From CAIWHR01 sp963779805 (GTDB lineage: Bacteria; Pseudomonadota; Gammaproteobacteria; Burkholderiales; Casimicrobiaceae), in assembly GCA_963779805.1 (NCBI GenBank), contig CAVZZN010000004.1:1-64000 (forward strand): DNA of 64,000 nucleotides, written 5' to 3'. The notes beneath the pieces were generated by a model. That model worked only from the letters and a program-made list of their open reading frames with translations, made no database searches and was not told where the DNA came from. Position numbers and translations under genes: made by a program. Shown piece after piece: positions 44,172 to 54,005 of this stretch (position 1 is its first letter; each line of letters starts with the position of its first letter).

Positions 44172-45403
44172 TGCCGCAAGCGTCGACCGCCGCCGCAGCG
44201 CGGCCGCTCGCCGGCATTCGCGTGCTCGACTTCAGCCATGCGGCCGCCGCGCCGTTCGCGACGATGTTCATGGGCGATCTCGGGGCGGAGGTGATCAAGA
44301 TCGAGAAGCCGCGCCACGGCGACGGCAGCCGCTCGATGGGCGTGCCCGTGCCGATGCTCGGGCCGAAGGAGTCGGACTACTACATCAGCCTCAACCGCAA
44401 CAAGAAGGGCCTGGTCGTCGACCTCGCGCAACCGGAAGGCGCGGCGCTTGCGCGCAAGCTCGCGGCACACGCCGACGTCGTCGTGGAGAATTTCCGGCCC
44501 GGCGTGATGGACCGGCTCGGGCTCGGGTTCGACGCGTTGCGCAAGCTGCGGCCGAAGCTCGTGTACTGCTCCATCTCCGCGTTCGGCGCCTCCGGTCCGT
44601 GGTCGAAGCGGCCGGCGAACGACATCATCATGCAAAGCGTGTCGGGCCTCATGAGCATCACCGGCGAGGTCGGCGGCGGACCCGTGCGCATCGGCGCGCC
44701 GATCTCGGATTTCTCGAGCGGCCTGTTCGGGCTCTCCGGTGTGCTGGCCGCGCTGTTCGCGCGCGACCGCTTTCCCGAAGGACAGCACGTCGAGGTGGCG
44801 ATGCTGGAGGCGTCGCTCAACATGATGTGCAACTACATCCCGGGTGTGGCTACGCTCGGGCAGCGCATCGAGCGCCTCGGTCGCGGTCACGCGCAGATCG
44901 TGCCGTACCAGGCGTTCGTGTGCGCCGACGGCGAGTACGTGATGGTCGGCGCCTTCACGCGCGAGTTCTGGCACAACCTGTGTCGCGCCCTCGGCCGGGA
45001 AACGTGGATCGAGGATCCGCGCTTCGCCACGAATGCTGCGCGCCTCGCGCATCGCGCGGAGCTCGTGGGCGAGCTCGAGCGCATCTTCGCGGCGCGGCCG
45101 CGCGCGGAATGGCTCGCGATCCTCGACGCGGCGGATGTTCCGAACAGTCCGGTGCTCGAGCTGCACGATGCCGTGCACACCGAGCAGGTTCGGCACAACG
45201 CGTCCATCCAGGCCCTCGATCAGGGCGCGCGGCGCGTCGACGTTGCGGCGTGTCCGATCCGGGCCGGGCAATGGACCGCCGCACCTGCGACGCATGCGCC
45301 GCGTCTGGGCGAGGACACCGCGGCGGTGCTGCAGGACTGGCTCGGGCTGTCGGAGGCCGAGATCCGCGACCTCGCCGCGCGCAAGGTGGTGGACGGGCCG
45401 TAA
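44171..45403 (+). CDS. CaiB/BaiF family (class III) CoA-transferase
   Basis: The opening GIRVLDFSHAAAAPFATMFM, GDLGAEVIKIEKP, then NRNKKGLVVDL and VVENFRPGVMDRLGLG are standard for the family; the catalytic Asp is expected in the NDIIMQSVSGLMSITGE region. It moves CoA between carboxylic acids. The start overlaps the dehydratase stop (TGATG), a strong sign of co-translation. Confidence 0.9.
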   Translation: MPQASTAAAARPLAGIRVLDFSHAAAAPFATMFMGDLGAEVIKIEKPRHGDGSRSMGVPVPMLGPKESDYYISLNRNKKGLVVDLAQPEGAALARKLAAHADVVVENFRPGVMDRLGLGFDALRKLRPKLVYCSISAFGASGPWSKRPANDIIMQSVSGLMSITGEVGGGPVRIGAPISDFSSGLFGLSGVLAALFARDRFPEGQHVEVAMLEASLNMMCNYIPGVATLGQRIERLGRGHAQIVPYQAFVCADGEYVMVGAFTREFWHNLCRALGRETWIEDPRFATNAARLAHRAELVGELERIFAARPRAEWLAILDAADVPNSPVLELHDAVHTEQVRHNASIQALDQGARRVDVAACPIRAGQWTAAPATHAPRLGEDTAAVLQDWLGLSEAEIRDLAARKVVDGP

Positions 45404-45468
45404 CGTCGCGCGATGCGACGGCGTGGGCGAAGCGTAAAATCGGTTCTTCGCATCACGGAGATCGCGCC

Positions 45469-45810
45469 ATGCCCCGTTATCCCGTCAAGGCCGCGCCGCG
45501 CGTACCGGTAGAGATCGATCACGACACCGTCGACGTCATCGGTCCCGCGGTCCGCCGCCACGGCTTCATCAGCTTTCGCTATTCCTCCACGGAAGTCTCG
45601 AGCACGGGCGGCAGCACCCGTGTGCGCTCGCGCAGTGCGACGTTCGAGGACGGCAAGCTCACGCAGGAAAGCTTCGACGGCGAGCTGCCCGCGAGCGCGT
45701 ACGCCGACATGGTCGGTCAGGCGCAGCAGCAGTTCGCACGCCAGACCGAGCTGCTGCTGAAATCGCTGTCGCTGTTGCTGCCGTTTGCGCGCAGGCGCGA
45801 TCGCGAGTGA
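45469..45810 (+). CDS. Hypothetical protein
   Basis: A 113-residue soluble protein with no signal peptide: HDTVDVIGPAVRRHGFISFR, YSSTEVSSTGGSTRVRSRSA, then a helix-rich C-terminus with LLLKSLSLLLPFARRRDRE. CACGGAG lies about 9 bp upstream of ATG 45469. Its stop overlaps the GTG of the next gene (GTGA). I recognise no family. Confidence 0.6.
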   Translation: MPRYPVKAAPRVPVEIDHDTVDVIGPAVRRHGFISFRYSSTEVSSTGGSTRVRSRSATFEDGKLTQESFDGELPASAYADMVGQAQQQFARQTELLLKSLSLLLPFARRRDRE

Positions 45811-46373
45811 GGCATGTCGTGCGACGCGCACGCGTCGTCGCCGCAATCGTTGCGCTCGCGGCGACGGTCACGCTCGCTGACGCGGAGGACAAAGCCATGA
45901 CGTTCGCCATCACATCCACGGCATTCGCCCCGAACGGCGCGATGCCGAAGCTCTACACGTGCGAGGGCAAGGACGCCTCGCCGCCGCTCGCGTGGTCCGG
46001 TCTGCCGGCGGGCACGAAGACCCTTGCGCTCATCATGGACGATCCCGATGCGCCCGATCCGGCCGCGCCGAAGATGACCTGGGTGCACTGGGTGCTGTAC
46101 GACATTCCGGCCTCCGCAACGGCTCTGCCCGAAGCCGTCGCTGCAAGTGCGCTGCCTGCCGGGACGCGCGAAGGCACGAACGGCTGGGGCCGCACCGGAT
46201 ACGGCGGACCGTGTCCGCCGATCGGGCGCCATCGCTACTTCCACAAGCTGTACGCGCTCGATACGGTCCTTCCGGACCTGAAGCATCCCGACAAGGCGGC
46301 GCTCGAGCGCGCCATGCACGGCCACGTGCTCGGCCAGGCCGTCCTCGTCGGCACGTACCAGAAGGGCGGCTGA
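45807..46373 (+). CDS. YbhB/YbcL family PEBP-like protein
   Basis: The PEBP (Raf-kinase-inhibitor-like) fold is shown by YTCEGKDASPPLAWSGLP, ALIMDDPDAPDPAAPKMTWV, HWVLYDIP, GRTGYGGPCPPIGRHRYFHK and LYALDT. The first 26 residues look like a signal peptide, so it is likely periplasmic. GTG start at 45807 overlaps the preceding stop. Bacterial members bind small ligands; precise role unknown. Confidence 0.88.
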   Translation: MRHVVRRARVVAAIVALAATVTLADAEDKAMTFAITSTAFAPNGAMPKLYTCEGKDASPPLAWSGLPAGTKTLALIMDDPDAPDPAAPKMTWVHWVLYDIPASATALPEAVAASALPAGTREGTNGWGRTGYGGPCPPIGRHRYFHKLYALDTVLPDLKHPDKAALERAMHGHVLGQAVLVGTYQKGG

Positions 46374-46411
46374 ATCGCGCCGGTTCACCGCCGAGGCGCG
46401 CCGGAGGTGAC

Positions 46412-46428
46412 GTTAAGGGTCCGTTAAG
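46412..46428 (+). promoter_or_regulatory. GTTAAG direct repeat, candidate response-regulator box
   Basis: GTTAAG-GGTCC-GTTAAG: two hexamers 11 bp apart, i.e. on the same face of the helix, 75 bp upstream of the response-regulator start. PmrA/QseB-type regulators bind TTAAG direct repeats with this spacing. Autoregulation is inferred. Confidence 0.65.
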
Positions 46429-46503
46429 GCGCTCCCCCTAGTCTGGCGTCCTTGCGTCCGCACGCGAGCAGGGGCTCTGGGGAAGGACGACCGATTCACC
46501 ACC

Positions 46504-47172
46504 ATGCGCGTACTGCTCGCTGAAGACGATCCGCTCCTGGGCGACGGTCTGCAGGCCGGGTTGCGGCAGGCTGGCCTCGACGTCGACTGGGTGCGCGACG
46601 GCATCGCCGCGGAGCAGGCGCTCGCGGGCTTCCCCTATGCAGCGCTCGTGCTCGATCTCGGCCTGCCGCGCCGCTCGGGGGACGAGCTCCTCGCGCGCTT
46701 GCGACGTGCCGGCAATGCGCTTCCCGTGCTGATCCTGACCGCGCGCGATCGCGTGGACGATCGCATTCGCGGCCTCGACAGCGGCGCCGACGATTACCTC
46801 GTCAAGCCCGCCGACATCAAGGAAGTGGCCGCCCGTTTGCGCGCGCTGGTCCGCCGTGCGGGCGGGGAAGCTTCGCCGCGCTTGCGCTCCGGCGCGATCG
46901 AGCTCGATCCCGCGGCGCGCGAGGTCACCGTGTGCGGCGCCGCGGTCGCGTTGCAGCCGCGCGAGTTCGCGTTGCTGCACGAGCTGCTGCGGCACGCCGG
47001 ACGCGCGCTTTCGCGCGAGCAGATCGAGGAGCTGCTCTATCCGTGGGGCGAGGAGGTCGGCAGCAACGCCGTCGAGGTGCACGTGCATCACCTGCGCCGC
47101 AAGCTCGGCGCCGATGCCATCCGCACGGTGCGCGGCGTGGGCTACATGATCCCCAAGGACCGGCATGCGTGA
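46504..47172 (+). CDS. OmpR-family response regulator (QseB/PmrA-like)
   Basis: Receiver domain: MRVLLAEDDPLLGDGLQAGL, phospho-acceptor Asp in LVLDLGLPRRSGDELL, then LTARDRVDDRIRGLDSGADD and YLVKPADIKEVAARLRAL. The winged-helix output domain is in the C-terminal half: LQPREFALLHELLRHAGRAL, EVHVHHLRRKLGADAIRTVR. It overlaps the histidine kinase gene by 8 bp. Probably controls its own promoter through the GTTAAG box upstream. Confidence 0.93.
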   Translation: MRVLLAEDDPLLGDGLQAGLRQAGLDVDWVRDGIAAEQALAGFPYAALVLDLGLPRRSGDELLARLRRAGNALPVLILTARDRVDDRIRGLDSGADDYLVKPADIKEVAARLRALVRRAGGEASPRLRSGAIELDPAAREVTVCGAAVALQPREFALLHELLRHAGRALSREQIEELLYPWGEEVGSNAVEVHVHHLRRKLGADAIRTVRGVGYMIPKDRHA

Positions 47173-48559
47173 GGTGCGCGCCGGTTCGCTGCGCAATCGC
47201 ATGCTCGTGGTCGTCCTGGGGACGGTCGCGGTGGCGTGGATCTGCGCCGCCGCGTTCGCGTATCGCGATGCCCGGCACGAAGCGGACGAGCTGCTCGACG
47301 GCTATCTCGTGCAGTCCGCGGCCCTCGTGCTGATGGGATCGGAGGGCGGCGCGGAGGAGCTCGACCTCGAGCACGCCCCGCAGCTGCATCGCTACGCACG
47401 GCGCGTCGTGTTCCAGATCTGGGACCGCGGCACCCACCTGCGCACGCACTCGGCGAGCGCGCCCGATCGCCGGCTGTCCTCGCGCGACGAGGGCTTCGAC
47501 GACGTCGTCATCGACGGCAGGCCGTGGCGCGTGTTCTCGACGCGCAGCGCAGAGGGCGACGTGCTGGTGCAGGTGGGCGAGCAGCGGCACGCGCGCGACG
47601 ACATCGCGCTCGCGATCGCGCGCAACCTTGCCGTGCCGTTGCTCGTGGCGTTGCCGCTGGTCGGGCTCCTGGTCTCGCTTGCGATCGGCTTCGGCATGCG
47701 CCCGCTGCGTGCACTGGGCAAGGAAGTGGCCGCGCGCGATCCGGCGAACCTCGCACCGCTCCAGGCGCCCCGCGTGCCGCGCGAGGTCGCGCCGCTCGTG
47801 GCGAGCCTCGACGCGCTGTTCGAGCGCGTGCAGACGCTGCTCGAGCAGGAGCGCCGGTTCACGGCCGATGCCGCCCACGAATTGCGCACGCCGGTGGCGG
47901 CATTGCGCGCCCAGGCCGAGGTGGCGCTCGCCAGCGCGGACGAGGAAGAGCGCGCAAAGGCGCTGCGCGGAGTGCTTGCCGGCTGCGATCGGGCGGCCCA
48001 TCTGATCGACCAGCTGCTCACGCTGGCCCGCCTCGATCCCGCGCGCATCGATGCGACTCCCGAAGCAGCAGAGCGTACGGACCTCGCGGCCGTCGCGCGC
48101 GACGTTGCGGCCGATGCCGCGCAGCTCGCGTACGAGCGCGGCGTCGAGCTGTCGCTGGACGCCGCGGCGCCGGTACCGGTGGCGCTCGAGCCCACGCAGC
48201 TGCGCATCCTGCTGCGCAACCTCGTCGACAATGCCGTGCGCTACTGCGGTGGCGCGGGCCACCACGTCGAGGTGCGGGTCAGCGCAGCCGACGGCCCCGT
48301 GTGCGAAGTGATCGACGACGGGCCCGGACTTCCGCCCGCGGTTCGCGCACGACTGGGCGAGCGCTTCCATCGCGGTGAAGCCGTCGATCCCCAGGGGAGC
48401 GGCCTGGGATGGTCCATCGTGCGCCGCATCGCCGAGCTGTGTCATGCGCAACTCGACCTCGCGAGCGGCCCTGCCGGAACGGGCCTCAAGGTCACCGTGC
48501 GCTTCGCGGCGCAGCGACCCCGCAGCGCGGCGCCGCAAGCCCTCGCCGGACTACAATGA
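47165..48559 (+). CDS. Sensor histidine kinase (QseC/PmrB-like)
   Basis: Two membrane helices (about residues 13-33 and 155-178) flank a periplasmic sensor of about 120 residues. Then come HAMP-like sequence, the H-box ADAAHELRTPVAALRAQAEV, N-box LLRNLVDNAVRY, G1 DDGPGLPPAV and G2 GSGLGWSIVRRIAE. A complete HisKA/HATPase kinase. It partners the response regulator whose gene it overlaps. The sensed signal is unknown; related kinases sense cations or antimicrobial peptides. Confidence 0.92.
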   Translation: MREVRAGSLRNRMLVVVLGTVAVAWICAAAFAYRDARHEADELLDGYLVQSAALVLMGSEGGAEELDLEHAPQLHRYARRVVFQIWDRGTHLRTHSASAPDRRLSSRDEGFDDVVIDGRPWRVFSTRSAEGDVLVQVGEQRHARDDIALAIARNLAVPLLVALPLVGLLVSLAIGFGMRPLRALGKEVAARDPANLAPLQAPRVPREVAPLVASLDALFERVQTLLEQERRFTADAAHELRTPVAALRAQAEVALASADEEERAKALRGVLAGCDRAAHLIDQLLTLARLDPARIDATPEAAERTDLAAVARDVAADAAQLAYERGVELSLDAAAPVPVALEPTQLRILLRNLVDNAVRYCGGAGHHVEVRVSAADGPVCEVIDDGPGLPPAVRARLGERFHRGEAVDPQGSGLGWSIVRRIAELCHAQLDLASGPAGTGLKVTVRFAAQRPRSAAPQALAGLQ

Positions 48560-48598
48560 AGCGTTCGCACAGAGCGGTCGGAAACGGGAGCAGGGTGC

Positions 48599-49784
48599 AT
48601 GGGTGAGAAGGTGAGAGTGGCTGGCGTGGGGATGATCCCTTTCGCCAAGCCGGGCGCGAGCGAGAGCTACGATGCAATGGGCGCGGCTGCGATTCGCCGC
48701 GCGCTCGCCGATGCGGGGCTCGCGTACGACGCGATCGAGCAGGTGTACGCCGGCTACGTGTACGGCGACTCCACCAGCGGCCAGCGCGCGGTCTACGAGG
48801 TCGGCATGACCGGCGTGCCGATCGTCAACGTCAACAACAACTGCTCGACCGGCTCGACGGCGCTGTACCTCGCGCGGCAGGCGGTCGAGAGCGGCACGGC
48901 ACAGTGCGCGCTCGCGGTCGGCTTCGAGCAGATGCAGCCTGGCGCGCTCACCACGCACTGGAACGACCGTCCCGAACACGTTCGCGCGCTTCGATGCGCT
49001 GTGCGACGAGATCGCCGGTGGCGAAGGCCTGCCGCTCGCGCTGCGCTATTTCGGCGGCGCGGGGCGCGAGCACATGGAGCGCTACGGCACGCCGCTCTCG
49101 ACGTTCGCGAAAGTGCGCGCGAAGGCGAGCCGGCACGCCGCCCACAATCCGCTCGCGCTGCTGCGCAAGGTCGTCGATGCGGACGAAGTGCTGGCATCGC
49201 CTGCGCTGTGGCCGGGCGTCATGACGCGCCTCATGGCGTGTCCGCCCACCTGCGGTGCGGCGGCCGCCGTCGTGGTCTCCGACGCCTTCGCCCGGAAGCA
49301 CGATCTTGCGAGCAACGTGCGCATCCTCGCGCAGGCGATGGCGACCGATCGCCCCGACACCTTCGACACGCGCTCGATGATCGATCTCGTCGGTGCGCGC
49401 ATGTCGCGCTCCGCGGCGCGGCAGGTGTACGAGGCGGCCGGCGTCGGTCCGGACGACGTCGACGTCTGCGAGCTGCACGACTGTTTCGCCCAGAACGAGG
49501 TGGTCACGTACGAGGCGCTCGGGTTCTGCCCGGAAGGCGGGGCGCAGAAGTTCGTCGACGATGGCGACAACACCTATGGCGGCAAGGTCGTGGTGAATCC
49601 GTCGGGAGGCCTGCTGTCGAAGGGGCATCCCCTGGGCGCCACGGGCCTTGCGCAGTGCTACGAGCTCACGCGTCAGCTCCGCGGCGATGCCGGTGCGACC
49701 CAGGTGCCCGGCGCGCGCCTCGCCTTGCAGCACAACATCGGCCTCGGCGGCGCCTGCGTCGTCACGCTGTACGGCGCAGGCTGA
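48599..49784 (+). CDS. SCP-x/thiolase-like acetyl-CoA acetyltransferase, frameshifted
   Basis: Non-decarboxylating thiolase of the lipid-transfer (SCP-x) type: the nucleophile Cys is in NVNNNCSTGSTALYLARQAV, the C-terminal catalytic His residues in CELHDCFAQNEVVTYEALG and NPSGGLLSKGHPLGATGLAQ. The final GxGGA-type loop is HNIGLGGACVVTLYG. An extra C in CCC at 48971-48973 breaks the frame; removing it gives NDRPNTFARFDALCDE. It precedes the Liv transporter by about 230 bp. Likely cleaves or forms 3-ketoacyl-CoA in side-chain or branched-acid breakdown. Confidence 0.85.
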
Positions 49785-50017
49785 TCCACGCCGCGTCCGG
49801 CTGCCCGGAGCTGGCGACCCCGGAGGCGACGCCGCAGGCGAGGCGGCCACCGTGGCGCGAGCGCACGCATTTGTCGCGGCCGCGATGCGCTCGACGGCCG
49901 GTTCTGCGTGTACTATTGCGCGCGGTCGCTGCGCGAGAACGCCGATCCGGGAATGCATGCCTTCCGGACCAAGGCGGCCCGACAGCACGACAACAGCTCG
50001 GCACACGAGGAGGAGAA

Positions 50018-51190
50018 ATGCTGCAACGCACGCGCCGTATTGCGGCGGCGATCACGCTCGCCGCAGGATTGGGGGCCACCGGGCTCGCCCACGCCCAGGT
50101 CAAGGTCGGCCTCATCATTCCGCTCACCGGGCCCCAGGCTTCCACCGGCAAGCAGATCGAGGCCGCGGTCAAGCTCTACATGCAGCAGAACGGCGACACG
50201 GTCGCGGGCAAGAAGGTCGAGGTCATCGTCAAGGACGACGGCGCGGTGCCCGACAACACCAAGCGCATCGCGCAGGAGCTCATCGTCAACGACAAGGTGA
50301 GCTTCATCGCGGGGTTCGGAATCACGCCGACGGCGCTCGCGGTTGCTCCGCTCGCGACGCAGGCGAAGGTGCCCGAAGTCGTCATGGCGGCGGGCACGTC
50401 GATCATCACCGAGCGCTCGCCGTACATCGTGCGCACGAGCTTCACGCTGCCGCAGTCGTCGACCATCATCGCCGACTGGGCGGTGAAGAACAACGTGAAG
50501 AAGGTGGTGACGCTGGTGTCCGACTACGCGCCGGGCATCGACGCGCAGGAATCGTTCAAGGCAGCATTCACCAAGGGTGGCGGCCAGGTGGTGGCCGAGC
50601 TCAAGGTGCCGCTGGCGAATCCCGACTTCGCGCCCTTCCTGCAGCGCGCACGCGATGCGTCGCCCGACGCGATCTTCGTGTTCATGCCCTCGGGCCAGGG
50701 CAGCGTGTTCATGAAGCAGTACGCGGAGCGCGGTCTCGACAAGGCGGGCATCAAGCTCATCGGCCCGGGCGACGTGACCGACGACGATCTGCTGCCCGGC
50801 ATGGGCGATGCCGCGCTGGGCATCGTCACGGCGCACATGTACTCGGCCGCGCACCCCTCGGCGATGAACAAGGCGTACGTCGCCGCCTTCAAGAAGGCGA
50901 ACAACGGCATGCGCCCGAACTTCATGTCCGTGGGTGGCTACGACGGCATGCACCTCATCTACGCGGCGCTCAAGAAGACCAACGGCGCGACCGACGGCGA
51001 CGCGCTGATCGGGGCCATGAAGGGGATGGCCTGGGAAAGCCCGCGCGGGCCGATCCAGATCGATCCGGAAACGCGCGACATCATCCAGAACATCTACGTC
51101 CGCAGGGTCGAGAAGGTCGGCGGGGAGCTCTACAACGTGGAGTTCGAGACCTTCGAGAAAGTGAAAGACCCGGGCAAGATGAAGAAGTGA
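50018..51190 (+). CDS. Branched-chain amino-acid-type ABC transporter substrate-binding protein
   Basis: LivK/Peripla_BP_6 class. Signal peptide of residues 1-26 (ITLAAGLGATGLAHA). The mature protein starts VKVGLIIPLTGPQASTGKQI, followed by VIVKDDGAVPDNTKRIAQEL, VSDYAPGIDAQESFKAAF and SVGGYDGMHLIYAALKKTNG. ATG 50018 has GGAGGAG just upstream. It heads a full Liv transporter. Such proteins bind many ligands beyond leucine, including aromatic acids and amides. Confidence 0.92.
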   Translation: MLQRTRRIAAAITLAAGLGATGLAHAQVKVGLIIPLTGPQASTGKQIEAAVKLYMQQNGDTVAGKKVEVIVKDDGAVPDNTKRIAQELIVNDKVSFIAGFGITPTALAVAPLATQAKVPEVVMAAGTSIITERSPYIVRTSFTLPQSSTIIADWAVKNNVKKVVTLVSDYAPGIDAQESFKAAFTKGGGQVVAELKVPLANPDFAPFLQRARDASPDAIFVFMPSGQGSVFMKQYAERGLDKAGIKLIGPGDVTDDDLLPGMGDAALGIVTAHMYSAAHPSAMNKAYVAAFKKANNGMRPNFMSVGGYDGMHLIYAALKKTNGATDGDALIGAMKGMAWESPRGPIQIDPETRDIIQNIYVRRVEKVGGELYNVEFETFEKVKDPGKMKK

Positions 51191-51284
51191 CCGGCGAAGC
51201 GCGCGGCGGCCGCAGCGACCGACCGCATGGCGCGGCCGATGCCGCGCCCGCTTCCCGTCACGACCTGCCGGCGCCGGCGGCACC

Positions 51285-52143
51285 GTGTTGACGATCCTGT
51301 TCGACGGCATCGCCTACGGCATGCTGCTGTTCGTGCTCGCGTGCGGCCTCGCGGTCACGCTGGGGTTGATGAACTTCATCAACCTCGCGCACGGCGCGTT
51401 CGCGATGGCGGGCGGCTACATCACCGTGGTGCTGGTGAACCGGCTGGGGCTGCCGTTTCTCGCCTCGCTGCCGCTCGCGTTCCTCGGCGCGGCGGCGATC
51501 GGGGCAGCTGCTCGAAGCGACGCTGTATCGCCGCGTGTACGCGAGCACTCATCTCGACCAGGTGCTGTTCACGATCGGCCTGGTATTCATGGCCGTGGCG
51601 GGCGTCGACTTCTTCGCCGGCTCGTCGCAGGTGTTCGCGAAGCTGCCGCCGGCGCTCGAAGGCCAGTTCAACGTGTTCGGCGTGGGCATCGGGCGCTATC
51701 GCCTGCTCATCATCGTGGTCTGCGGGGTGCTCGCGCTCTCGCTGCAGCTCGTGCTGAGTCGCACGCGTTTCGGCAGCCGGTTGCGTGCCGCCGTCGACGA
51801 TCCGCCCACCGCACGCGGCCTCGGCATCAGCGTGAACCGCGTGTTCGCGACGACGTTCGCCGTCGGCTCCGGCCTCGCAGGCCTCGGAGGAGCGCTGGGG
51901 GCCGAGATCCTCGGCCTCGATCCCGGGTTCCCGCTGAAGTCGATGATCTACTTCCTCATCGTCGTCGCGGTCGGCGGCACGTCGAGCATCACGGGACCGT
52001 TCCTTGCCGCGTTGCTGCTGGGCATCGGCGATGTCGCAGGCAAGTACTACGTCCCGAAGTTCGGCGGCTTCGTCATCTACTCGATCATGATCGCCGTGCT
52101 GATCTGGCGTCCGCGCGGCCTGTTCTCCCGGGCATCGCGATGA
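51285..52143 (+). CDS. livH: LivH-type ABC transporter permease, frameshifted
   Basis: Begins with GTG 51285 (LTILFDGIAYGMLLFVLACG) and LGLMNFINLAHGAFAMAGGY, the standard LivH start. After GGGG at 51501-51504 the frame shifts; removing one G gives AAIGQLLEATLYRRVYA and the remaining helices, including GISVNRVFATTFAVGSGLAG and the loop GGTSSITGPFLAALLLG. Overlaps livM by 4 bp (ATGA). Confidence 0.88.
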
Positions 52144-53177
52144 GCGACGCCTCCGCCGTACCGGCGCTCGCCGCGAGGGTACGCGAGTATCTGTCGCGGC
52201 GTGCGCGATGGCGGGCGAGCGAGATCGCGTTCTGGGCGATCGCGGCGGCGACGCTGTTCGCGTTTCCCGGCAAGCACCTGATCCTCACCGAGATCGCGAT
52301 CCTCGGGCTGTTCGCGCTCTCGCTCGACCTGATCCTCGGTTACGCCGGAATCCTGTCGCTGGGTCATGCCGCATTCTTCGGGCTGGGCGCCTATGCTGCG
52401 GGGCTGCTCGCGATCCATGGCCTGGTCGCCGATCCCATTCTCAACCTGGTCGCCTCGGGCGTCATCGCGGCGCTGCTCGGATTCGCGACGAGCTTCCTCG
52501 TGTTGCGCGGATCGGACCTCACGCGGCTGATGGTGACGCTCGGCATTGCGCTCGTCCTGCGCGAAATCGCGAACCAGCTCTCGTCGCTGACGGGCGGTGC
52601 CGACGGCTTGCAGGGGATCACGATCGCACCGATCTTCGGGCGGTTCTCGTTCGACATCGCCGGTCACGTTGCGTATGCGTACAGCCTGGCCGTGCTGTTC
52701 GTGCTGTTCTTCGTCGCGCGCCGGCTCGTGCACTCGCCGTTCGGACTGTCGCTGCGCGCGGTGCGCGGCAACGCGTTGCGCGCGCAGGCGATCGGCATTC
52801 CGGTGGATCGGCGGCTGGTCGCGATCTACACCGTCGCCGGGTTCTACGCCGGCGTCGCCGGTGCGCTGCTCACCCAGACGAGCCAGTTCTGCTCGCTCGA
52901 CGTGCTGTCGTTCGACCGCTCGGCCGACCTCCTGCTCGTGCTGATCCTCGGCGGCATCGGGTACCTGTACGGCGGCCTCGTGGGCGCGATCGTGTTCAAG
53001 CTGCTGCAGGATTGGCTTGCCGCACTGACGCCGCAGTACTGGCAGTTCTGGATCGGCCTCATCCTGGTCGCCATCGTGCTGATCGGCCGCGAACGCTTCG
53101 GGAGGTGGCCGCGGCGGCTGCTGCGGGCGCGTTCGTCGCGAGGCGCATCTGCGGCCGTCCGCGAAGCGACGCCATGA
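52140..53177 (+). CDS. livM: LivM-type ABC transporter permease
   Basis: About ten membrane helices in 345 residues. Diagnostic LivM parts are LSLDLILGYAGILSLGHAAF, FGLGAYAAGLL and SPFGLSLRAVRGNALRAQAI, the cytoplasmic loop that docks the ATPases. Start ATG lies in the ATGA shared with livH. Confidence 0.92.
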   Translation: MSDASAVPALAARVREYLSRRARWRASEIAFWAIAAATLFAFPGKHLILTEIAILGLFALSLDLILGYAGILSLGHAAFFGLGAYAAGLLAIHGLVADPILNLVASGVIAALLGFATSFLVLRGSDLTRLMVTLGIALVLREIANQLSSLTGGADGLQGITIAPIFGRFSFDIAGHVAYAYSLAVLFVLFFVARRLVHSPFGLSLRAVRGNALRAQAIGIPVDRRLVAIYTVAGFYAGVAGALLTQTSQFCSLDVLSFDRSADLLLVLILGGIGYLYGGLVGAIVFKLLQDWLAALTPQYWQFWIGLILVAIVLIGRERFGRWPRRLLRARSSRGASAAVREATP

Positions 53178-53243
53178 AGCCACGGATGCGAAGGACCGGC
53201 GCGATGCTACGGCGGCACAGACCGCGGCGGGCAGCGCAGCATC

Positions 53244-54005
53244 GTGACGGCGCCCGCCGCCCTCGAGACGATCGACCTCACCGTCCGCTTCGGCGGGCTG
53301 GTTGCCGTCGACCACGTCACGCTGCGCCTTCCGCGCGGCGCGCGCCACGCGCTCATCGGTCCCAATGGCGCGGGCAAGACGACGGTGCTCAACCTGCTTT
53401 CGGGGGTGCTGCAGCCCACGCAGGGCCGCATCCTGCTCGGCGGCGAGGACATCACGCGCCTGCCGCCGCATCGACGCGTGACGCGCGGCCTCGTGCGCAC
53501 CTTCCAGATCAACCAGCTCTTCGCGGACCTCACGCCGCTCGAAAGCATCGGCCTTGCGGTGTCCGAGCGCGCGGGCGGCGGGGCGGACTGGTGGCGCACC
53601 GCGGGCAGCGAAGCGGACATCGATCTCACGATCGGCGAGATCCTCGAGCGCTTCCATCTCGCCGACGTCATGCACGAGCGGACGGTTCATCTGCCGTACG
53701 GCAAGCAGCGCCTGCTCGAGATCGCGCTCGCGATCGCGTGCCGGCCGCAGGTGCTCCTGCTCGACGAGCCGGCCGCCGGCGTGCCGGAGGACGAGCGGCA
53801 CGAGATCCTCGCCGCGGTGGGCGCATTGCCGGCGGATGTCACCGTGCTCTTCATCGAGCACGACATGGACCTCGTGTTCAGCTACGCGCAGCGGATCTCC
53901 GTGCTCGTGAGCGGCGCGCTGTTCGTCGAAGGCACGCCGGACGAAGTGGCGCACGATCCGCGCGTGAAGGCGGTGTACCTGGGCGAGGAGAGCGCGGTTG
54001 GATGA
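53244..54005 (+). CDS. livG: LivG-type ABC transporter ATP-binding protein
   Basis: Walker A HALIGPNGAGKTTVLNLLSG, the LivG-specific RGLVRTFQINQLFADLTPLE, a signature-like LPYGKQRLLEIALAIACRP, Walker B VLLLDEPAAGVPEDE and the switch VLFIEHDMDLVFSYAQR. The signature has YGKQR rather than LSGGQ, which is common in LivG proteins. Starts with GTG 53244; overlaps livF by 8 bp. Confidence 0.92.
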   Translation: MTAPAALETIDLTVRFGGLVAVDHVTLRLPRGARHALIGPNGAGKTTVLNLLSGVLQPTQGRILLGGEDITRLPPHRRVTRGLVRTFQINQLFADLTPLESIGLAVSERAGGGADWWRTAGSEADIDLTIGEILERFHLADVMHERTVHLPYGKQRLLEIALAIACRPQVLLLDEPAAGVPEDERHEILAAVGALPADVTVLFIEHDMDLVFSYAQRISVLVSGALFVEGTPDEVAHDPRVKAVYLGEESAVG

